64,000 nucleotides of DNA from Verrucosispora sp. WMMD573 (GTDB lineage: Bacteria > Actinomycetota > Actinomycetes > Mycobacteriales > Micromonosporaceae). Shown here one piece after another: positions 58,725 to 64,000 of the stretch. A model generated the notes under the pieces. It was not told where the DNA came from, ran no database searches, and worked only from the letters and a program-made list of their open reading frames with translations. Every line of letters starts with the position of its first letter. The first letter of the stretch is position 1. Location: NCBI RefSeq assembly GCF_027497175.1, contig NZ_CP114901.1:3906001-3970000 (forward strand). The letters are read 5' to 3'. The position numbers and the translations under genes are program-made.

Positions 58725-60401
58725 TTACGGGGTGACCACTCGGCCGCCGAAGGTCACGACCAGCCGGCCGTCGGAGGCGAAGGACCAGCCCAGAGCGCCG
58801 GTGTACGAGGAACACCGGGATCCGTTGGTGCCGGACCAGAACTGGTTCGAGCTGTCGGAGTTGCCGATGATCCGGTCGTTCGAGCCGCCGTTGCACGAGG
58901 TGTTGTTTCGGAACACGGAGGAGCCGCCGTCGAAGTTGAAGTTGCGCTCGGCGTTGCCGATGTTGGCGTTGTTCGACACCGTCATCGTGCCGGGGTTGCG
59001 GTTGTAGGTGAACCCGTGCTTGCCGTTGTTGTAGGCGATGTTGCCGCGGATGGTGTGGTTCACCGCGATGTCCTCGCCGCCGAGCTTGAATCCGTTGCGG
59101 TCGCCGTTGCCGGCCTGGCCGCCGTTGCTCAGGGTGCCGTTGTTGTAGGCGAGGGAGGATTCGATGGTCACCGCGCCGATGGCGCCGGTGTCGCTCTTGG
59201 TGTAGAGGTCGTAGCCGTCGTCGATGTTGTTGTGGGCCACCGTGTAACGGAAGACGTTGCCGGGGCCGACGGTGAGCTTCGGGGCGAAACCGTCGGCGTC
59301 CTCGCCGTCGGAGTCGACGTTGTCGTGCGACACCGTGCTCACCACGAGGTTGTTGGCGGGCCACTGGTCGCGGGGCGCGTTGGCGACCAGCCGCGAGAGT
59401 TGCAGCCCCGAGTCCCGGTTGTGGCGGGTGATCGTACGTTCGATGATGTTGTTGTTGCCGGCCAGCAGGATGCCGTTGTCGCCGGCCCGCTCGACGATGA
59501 TGCCGCGGATGTGCCAGTACGATCCGCCCACCGCCAGGCCCCGGTTGGCCGGGTCCTCGCTCTGCGCCGAAAAGTTCAGGATCGGGGTCTCACCCGCGTA
59601 CGCGAAGATGTTCTTGCGTGCGCTCGACGTGCCGTTGTTGCCCTGAGCGATGGTGATGGTCTGCGAGTAGCGGTAGGTGCCGCCGCGCAGGAGGATCGTC
59701 CCGCCTGCGGGAATCCGGGTGATCGCGGAAGTGAGCGTCGTCGGGTTCGCAAGCGTGCCGGCCGCGCTGTCGGTGCCGGTCGGCGCCACGTACACCGTGC
59801 CGCTCGACGGCGGGGGCGGGCTGGTCGGTGGGGGCGTGCTCGGTGGCGGGGTGGTCGGCCCGGTCGTCGGCGGCGGGGTCGTCGGCCCGGGCGTCGCACC
59901 GGAGGCGTACGTCTCGAACTCGGCGATCCTCGGCGTGCCGCTCGCGCCGGTGATCTCGAAGTTGATTTTTCTCAGTGAGGTGGCGGGGAAGTTGATGACT
60001 CCGGCCCCGGTACCGCTGGCCAGGGTGGCGCCGGTGTCGTTGTTGACGAGTCGCCAGGAGCCGACGACACCTACCGCGCCGGCGGCCTCCCGGATGTTCA
60101 CCGACGCCACAGTGGTGGCGGTGCCCCACTTGACGGAGATGCGACCGGTCGTGCCGGTCGGTGACCAGTAGCTGCCCATGTCGCCGTCGATCACATTGCC
60201 GTAGCTGGTGCCGCTGGCCTTGCTGGAGCCGTCGGAGCCGGCCCCGAGACTGAGGTTCGTCGCGCTGGCGCTTATCGGCGCGGCGGCGATAGCGTCAGCT
60301 GAGCCGGACGCTTGGGACACCGGCAGCGCCGAGGCAAGGGCGGCTGCGGCGGCCACGGCGGTGCCGCCGGCGAGCAGCCTTTGTCGCACTGTAGTTCTCA
60401 C
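58725..60401 (-). CDS. secreted family PL9 pectate lyase with N-terminal discoidin-like module
   Basis: 558 residues from a GTG at 60401 (GAGGAG upstream). Signal peptide at 1-~34 (R-Q-R-L-L-A-G-G-T-A-V-A-A-A-A-A-L). About 40-170 is a beta-sandwich like F5/8-type carbohydrate modules (Y-G-N-V-I-D-G-D-M-G-S-Y-W-S-P). A Pro/Thr linker runs 172-203. The rest is a right-handed beta-helix with PL9 signatures: D-A-D-G-F-A-P-K-L (catalytic Lys ~374), N-N-I-D-D-G-Y-D-L-Y (calcium-binding Asps) and G-F-K-L-G-G. PL9 enzymes cleave polygalacturonate by beta-elimination with calcium. The gene faces the catabolic operon and is preceded by a LacI-type palindrome. Confidence 0.9.
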   Translation of the reverse strand: MRTTVRQRLLAGGTAVAAAAALASALPVSQASGSADAIAAAPISASATNLSLGAGSDGSSKASGTSYGNVIDGDMGSYWSPTGTTGRISVKWGTATTVASVNIREAAGAVGVVGSWRLVNNDTGATLASGTGAGVINFPATSLRKINFEITGASGTPRIAEFETYASGATPGPTTPPPTTGPTTPPPSTPPPTSPPPPSSGTVYVAPTGTDSAAGTLANPTTLTSAITRIPAGGTILLRGGTYRYSQTITIAQGNNGTSSARKNIFAYAGETPILNFSAQSEDPANRGLAVGGSYWHIRGIIVERAGDNGILLAGNNNIIERTITRHNRDSGLQLSRLVANAPRDQWPANNLVVSTVSHDNVDSDGEDADGFAPKLTVGPGNVFRYTVAHNNIDDGYDLYTKSDTGAIGAVTIESSLAYNNGTLSNGGQAGNGDRNGFKLGGEDIAVNHTIRGNIAYNNGKHGFTYNRNPGTMTVSNNANIGNAERNFNFDGGSSVFRNNTSCNGGSNDRIIGNSDSSNQFWSGTNGSRCSSYTGALGWSFASDGRLVVTFGGRVVTP

Positions 60402-60526
60402 TGTTCGTCTCCTCGGAAGTGAGCACGGTGCGAGGCGTCTCCTGGGCAGCCCGACACCGCAGAGTGGCTACATGTTCATGTCATCAGCCTGGCTATAGAG
60501 CGAAACATCGATGTAATGTCAGGCTA

Positions 60527-60540
60527 GGAAAGCGCTTGCC
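60527..60540. promoter_or_regulatory. LacI-type operator upstream of pectate lyase
   Basis: GGAAAGCGCTTGCC, a nearly symmetric site with the central AGCGCT common in LacI/GalR operators, 126 bp before the lyase start and AT-richer than its surroundings. Confidence 0.5.
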
Positions 60541-61008
60541 CAGAAGACAAGCCCCGCGATGTGCAGGTTTGTTGCAGGATTCTGAGCAGCAGCTCGTCGA
60601 GTCGAGGAGATACGGGCAGCGCGGCAGTGCGAAGGAACCGGGATCGTGCCGCACGCCTCACGAGACTGCGGCGGCTTCGCCTTCTGCGGGTGAATCGTGT
60701 CGTGCCGGGCCAGCATGGCGATGAATTCGCCGATCTTCCGCTCCCGGGTCTCCGCCCCGTTTCATCGCGTTGAGCCGGTGCATGAGGGCGAACCGGTTGG
60801 TCGTGGTGAGTGCCGGCCTCGTCGCGCGTACCTTGGGTCGATGTTTGGCACTACCCGCCCGAACGGCCTGCCACATCGATTCGCTGGCGCAGGCGGCCGT
60901 CAAATGGTGACAACCGGGCTTCTCGTACCGCCGGTGCCGCTGCCCGCTGGCGCGGTCCGGGCCCGCGACGGGAGTTCCGTCGCGGGCCCGGGTCATGGTT
61001 GCTGGTTG
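60541..61008. other. 468-bp intergenic region
   Basis: No gene supported. One short GC-rich inverted stretch (GTCCGGGCCCGCGACG/CGTCGCGGGCCCGG, about 60956-60992) just after the downstream pseudogene may be its terminator. Confidence 0.45.
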
Positions 61009-61631
61009 TCAGTTCGGGGCGTGTACTCCGCTGGCGGACCAGTCCCTGGTGGCACCCCGGACGTACATGGAGCTGCCTTGGTTGCCGGAGAAGTACTGCT
61101 TGATGGAGCCGGTGAATGGTGTGCTGGAGGCGTTTCGGCCGTGCACGTCGGTGTAGACGGTGGTCGGGCCGCTGTTTTGCACCTGGAAGGTGCCGGGTCG
61201 GAATTCTCGCAGGGTGCCCTTGAATGGCGAGCGTGGGTCGTCCCAGGCGAGGTTCTGGCCGGCCTGGCGGGCCTGGTCGCAGTAGTCACCACCGGCGAGG
61301 TTCGTGTAGCACAGGTCCACGATGCGGCCTAGGTTGTTCGGTTTGGACGGGTCGTAGTAGCGCGACGGGTTGACCACGTAGAACAAGTTGCAACCGCTGG
61401 GGTCGCGCGGCGGGTGCCGCGCGGCGGGTGCCAGGTCGGGTAGACCTTGCCGTCCGGACCGTACGTCCAGTACCGGGCGTGGATCTCGACCGAACACTCG
61501 CCGGAGCGGGGCAGGTAGCCCTTCTCGTTGGCGGTGGCGATCAGGTCGTACGCCCGGCTGGTCTGCGCTCCCGCGGGCGGCAGTGCGGTGCCCCAGGTGG
61601 GGTTGCCGGGTGGCGGTGTGGTGGGTGCGCG
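61009..61631 (-). pseudogene. secreted-protein pseudogene, frameshifted and missing its N-terminus
   Basis: The C-terminal part (from D-P-S-G-C-N-L-F-Y-V-V-N-P-S-R-Y-Y to S-A-S-G-V-H-A-P-N) is open and well formed. Upstream the sense continues in another frame: W-G-T-A-L-P-P-A-G-A-Q-T-S-R-A-Y-D-L and S-G-E-C-S-V-E-I-H-A-R-Y-W-T-Y-G-P-D-G, preceded by a T-P-P-P linker and a stop. The break is a 14-bp tandem duplication; removing one copy gives T-W-H-P-P-R-D-P-S-G-C-N without interruption. The linker suggests a secreted modular protein whose first domain and signal peptide are lost. I do not recognise the domain. Six Cys in the readable part suit an extracellular fold. Confidence 0.72.
61404..61431. 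repeat. 14-bp perfect tandem duplication causing a frameshift
   Basis: CGCGCGGCGGGTGC occurs twice back to back (61404-61417, 61418-61431) inside the pseudogene. Fourteen is not a multiple of three, so the extra copy shifts the frame. Confidence 0.92.
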
Positions 61632-61766
61632 CTACAAGGGCTGCACCACGTGGGTGGCCGTGTCCGCCCTTCCTCGGCGCAAGCACGGCCACCTGTCAGC
61701 GTGGCTCATACTCCTGCGGTCGGTCCGGTCGCGGGGTGGCCCGGCGGGTCACCGGGCCCATCCGGT

Positions 61767-63020
61767 TCAGTAGCCGTAGCGGCTCTTGAGGTGGCGCCAC
61801 CAGTCGCGGAGCATCCAGGCGTCGAACTCGGTGATGGAGCTGGCGCTGCCGGCCTTCATGATGAAGCCGCCGACGCCGCTCGGGGTCCAGTCGTAGAAGT
61901 CGTCGAGGCCGAAGGTATGGCCGATCTCGTGCAGCAGGATCGTCATGTTCTCGGCGTTGAGGTTGTTCATGTAATATTCGCGGCCCATGCGTTGGCCCCA
62001 GTCGCCGCCGGCGCCGCCACCGAAGCCGTCGGTCAGCCAGAGTGACTGGTCGTAGTGTCGGGCGGCTCCACCAGGGCAGTTCGGGTACTGGCCGTTCTGG
62101 TTGAAGAAGCGGCCGCATTCGGGGGCGCACTGCGGGGCGTTCTCCCGGATGTTGTTGACGTAGATGTCGACGGAGTTGTCCGTCCACTGCAACTGGCTGC
62201 GGTTGCGTACGGCCCAGCCGACCACCCGGATCGGCACCTCTCGGTACGGCCAGGCGTTGTGGCCGGCCATCACGTCCATCCACTTTTTGTACTGGCGGGC
62301 GAGGGTGGCGTGGATCTGGTCGCGCTGGGCGGCCGTGACCGTGGCGCTGGAGTCCCACCGGACGCAGAAGTTGAGGTATCCGCGGTTGGCCATGACCTGG
62401 TCCCAGCCGTAGTTGCGGAAGCTGTAGGGGTTGCCGTTGTTGTAGGTCTGTTCGACGTGCTGCCAGACCTGGTTGAGGGGGGTGACCAGGTGGGCCGGCG
62501 GGTTCCAGCCACTGGTCGGCGGTGGTGTGGTCGGATTCGGCGGCGGGCTGGTCGGCGGGGGCGTGGTGGGTGCGGGCGTCGTCGGCGCCGGTGTGCCCGG
62601 CGCGCCGGTGCAGGTCACCCCGTTGAGGGCGAACGAGGCCGGTGCCGGGTTGCTGCCAGTCCACGAGGCGTTGAAGCCGAAGGAGGTGCCGGCTCCGGTG
62701 CCCAGGGCTCCGTTGTAGCTGACGTTGGTGGCGGTGACCCGGCCGTCGGTCTGGGTGACGGTGGCGTTCCACGCCTGACTGATCCGTTGTCCGGCGGTGT
62801 ACGTCCAGGTCAGCGTCCAGCCGTCGAGTGGGTCGCCGAGATTGGTGACGGTGACGTCGGTGCCGAAGCCGCCTGACCACTGGTTGGTGATCCGGTAGTC
62901 GACCCGGCAGCCCGGCGCGGCCGCCTGCGCACCGGTCACCGCGAGCGCCGCGCCGCCGGTGGTGGCCAGCGTGGCGATCAACGCCACCGCGATCCGGGTG
63001 CCTGTTCTTGACGATCTCAT
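61767..63020 (-). CDS. secreted CBM2-linked zinc metallopeptidase
   Basis: 417 residues from the ATG at 63020, with GGAGG nine bases ahead; the open frame further upstream has no signal peptide start. Signal peptide 1-~33 ending A-Q-A. CBM2 at about 36-135 (C-R-V-D-Y-R-I-T-N-Q-W-S-G-G-F, W-T-L-T-W, W-N-A-T-V-T-Q, closing Cys). A T-P/P-P-P linker lies at 138-170. The catalytic domain has H-E-I-G-H-T-F-G-L-D-D (zinc ligands His364, His368, Asp374) and a later I-M-K-A-G that could be the Met-turn. The H-E-x2-H-x2-G-x2-D form matches snapalysin-like (M7) and related metzincins. It binds cellulose-type surfaces and likely cleaves protein there. Confidence 0.85.
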   Translation of the reverse strand: MRSSRTGTRIAVALIATLATTGGAALAVTGAQAAAPGCRVDYRITNQWSGGFGTDVTVTNLGDPLDGWTLTWTYTAGQRISQAWNATVTQTDGRVTATNVSYNGALGTGAGTSFGFNASWTGSNPAPASFALNGVTCTGAPGTPAPTTPAPTTPPPTSPPPNPTTPPPTSGWNPPAHLVTPLNQVWQHVEQTYNNGNPYSFRNYGWDQVMANRGYLNFCVRWDSSATVTAAQRDQIHATLARQYKKWMDVMAGHNAWPYREVPIRVVGWAVRNRSQLQWTDNSVDIYVNNIRENAPQCAPECGRFFNQNGQYPNCPGGAARHYDQSLWLTDGFGGGAGGDWGQRMGREYYMNNLNAENMTILLHEIGHTFGLDDFYDWTPSGVGGFIMKAGSASSITEFDAWMLRDWWRHLKSRYGY

Positions 63021-63173
63021 CGATGGTCCTCCACGGGTCGGGCCCGGCGGTCGGCGCAGCGACCACCAAAGCGATATAGATTGGCGTCCATACAAACTAA
63101 ACCGCCCCCGTGGCGGCCCGCCCCCGCCCCCGGGATTTTTGCAACCTTCGCGGCAACTCGTGCGTACCGCTTG

Positions 63174-63188
63174 CCGAAATGGTTTTCG
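63174..63188. promoter_or_regulatory. possible operator 1 of the CBM2-metallopeptidase gene
   Basis: CCGAAATGGTTTTCG, an imperfect inverted repeat in TTGCCGAAA context, 154 bp before the gene. Confidence 0.4.
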
Positions 63189-63307
63189 TGCGTGAGGGTG
63201 GCGGGCTGGCCGGAAGATCTCTCTCAATGCCCGGTCGTGCTCTGCTCGTCGGTCATGAGCGTTCTGTTGTCTCTGCCGGGCTGGCGGTACTCTGCTGGCA
63301 GGCGTTG

Positions 63308-63323
63308 CCGAAACCCTTTTCGG
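63308..63323. promoter_or_regulatory. possible operator 2 of the CBM2-metallopeptidase gene
   Basis: CCGAAACCCTTTTCGG, again within TTGCCGAAA, 134 bp from operator 1. The rest of 63021-63518 shows no supported gene. Confidence 0.42.
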
Positions 63324-63518
63324 CGGGCGTTGTCCGAGGAGGGGCGACGGCCTGGCCCGGCGAAGCGGCGGGCTGCTGCTTGCTGGTGCCTGAACTCGTT
63401 GTTCGGCAGAGCACAGCGGCCGCGCCCGACAACCGCGGGGTGGACGTGCGACCGGCGACCCGGCGCACGCCGTCCGGTGTGCTCGACCGTCGGTGACGCC
63501 ACGTGGTACGACGGTCTC

Positions 63519-64000
63519 TCACTTATGCCGCGCGGGCCCGGTGGACTCGCGAACCACGAGGCGGCCCGGCTGCCGGATGACGCCCGCGGCGGGGTTGCCG
63601 TCCAGGGCGGCGAAGAGGTGGTTGACCGCTGCGGCGCCGAGTTGTTCGAGGTTGAGGTCCACGGTGGTCAGCGGCGGGCGACAGTCGGCGGCGAAGAACT
63701 CCCAGTTGTCGTAGCCGACGATCGCCACGTCGTCGGGGATGCGCCTGCCGAGGCCACGTAGGGTGTCGGCGACACCGGCGGCGACCTGGTCATTGCCACA
63801 GAAGATCGCATCCACGTCCGGTCGGGCGGCCAACAGCAGCCGGGCGGCGTGCCGGCCCCAGCGTTGCGACCACTCGCCGAAGAGCGGGTCGCCGGCCAGG
63901 GTGAGCCCGGCCTCGGTGAGCACCGTTCGCAGGCCGGCGACCCGGTCGCGTGCCGCGCGGTAGGTGTCCGGTCCGGTGATGTGCCCGATCCTGCGCCGGC
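63519..64000 (-). CDS. LacI-family transcriptional regulator, C-terminal part (5' end outside window)
   Basis: About 160 residues, continuing beyond the window edge. The sequence is the ligand-binding half of a LacI/GalR repressor: R-R-I-G-H-I-T-G-P-D-T-Y-R-A-A-R-D-R, D-A-I-F-C-G-N-D-Q-V-A-A-G-V, then R-I-P-D-D-V-A-I-V-G-Y-D-N, P-L-T-T-V-D-L-N-L-E-Q-L-G, ending R-E-S-T. The DNA-binding half is not seen. It reads toward the secreted enzyme genes and is a likely regulator of them by plant-derived sugars, though its operator cannot be fixed from here. Confidence 0.92.
   Translation of the reverse strand, partial: RRRIGHITGPDTYRAARDRVAGLRTVLTEAGLTLAGDPLFGEWSQRWGRHAARLLLAARPDVDAIFCGNDQVAAGVADTLRGLGRRIPDDVAIVGYDNWEFFAADCRPPLTTVDLNLEQLGAAAVNHLFAALDGNPAAGVIRQPGRLVVRESTGPARHK

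Noticed and set aside
1..64000. CRISPR array, rRNA operon, or polyketide/peptide synthase cluster
   Set aside because: No regularly spaced repeats, no rRNA sequence and no large modular synthase motifs are present anywhere in the window.

Overview
The window is high-GC actinomycete DNA. GC-rich third positions, frequent GTG and TTG starts, ATGA/GTGA gene overlaps and several secreted proteins with CBM2 domains and Pro-Thr linkers fit a filamentous saprophyte, most likely Micromonosporaceae. The genus assignment is inference.

Layout. (1) Bases 1-5.9 kb: the 3' part of an RHS-repeat protein ending in a deaminase-like toxin tip, a coupled candidate immunity gene and a small GRAM-like gene. (2) About 6.1-35.5 kb: a mobile accretion zone. 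Three 43-bp copies of the 3' half of a tRNA-Pro(GGG) gene, at 6135, 22461 and 32258, all on the + strand, act as att cores and cut the zone into units. Unit 1 (6.1-22.5 kb) has an intact tyrosine integrase next to its att core. It carries a five-gene MolR/Yeh-type cassette: a DUF4132 protein, a 1576-aa partner, a MoxR AAA ATPase, a DUF5682-VWA fusion and a SWIM zinc-finger protein. Unit 2 (22.5-32.3 kb) has no integrase. It carries a second, unrelated AAA/VWA triad (467-aa protein, AAA_5/MoxR ATPase, HExxH-VWA protein) and a 233-aa protein paired with a DnaQ-like exonuclease-BRCT protein. A ~673-bp junction block surrounds the att cores at 22461 and 32258; one copy is split by an IS5-family element with a TTA duplication, and the other is the empty site. 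After the third core lie a decayed integrase, an IS256 remnant and a CBM2 fragment.

(3) 35.7-40.3 kb: an acyl-CoA dehydrogenase / APH-like phosphotransferase / SDR operon opposite a TetR gene with two palindromes between them, then a second TetR gene. (4) 40.5-58.7 kb: a catabolic locus in three transcription blocks: 2-oxoacid dehydrogenase E1alpha/E1beta/E2; SnoaL-like protein, LIV-type ABC transporter and acyl-CoA ligase; and an eight-gene overlapping oxidation operon (SDR, MDR, iron-type alcohol dehydrogenase, aldehyde dehydrogenase, LhgO-like 2-hydroxyacid oxidase, thioesterase). Related palindromes (core ACCGACCAGTCGGT) precede each block and flank the second TetR gene, so this looks like one regulon. 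The enzymes fit diol or alcohol to aldehyde to 2-hydroxy acid to 2-oxo acid to acyl-CoA; the substrate is not identifiable. (5) 58.7-64 kb: a secreted plant-polymer/protein module with a PL9 pectate lyase, a secreted-protein pseudogene broken by a 14-bp tandem duplication, a CBM2-metallopeptidase and the end of a LacI-family regulator.

The most noteworthy part is the tandem att array with two different AAA/VWA systems in adjacent units, which looks like a conflict or defence island.
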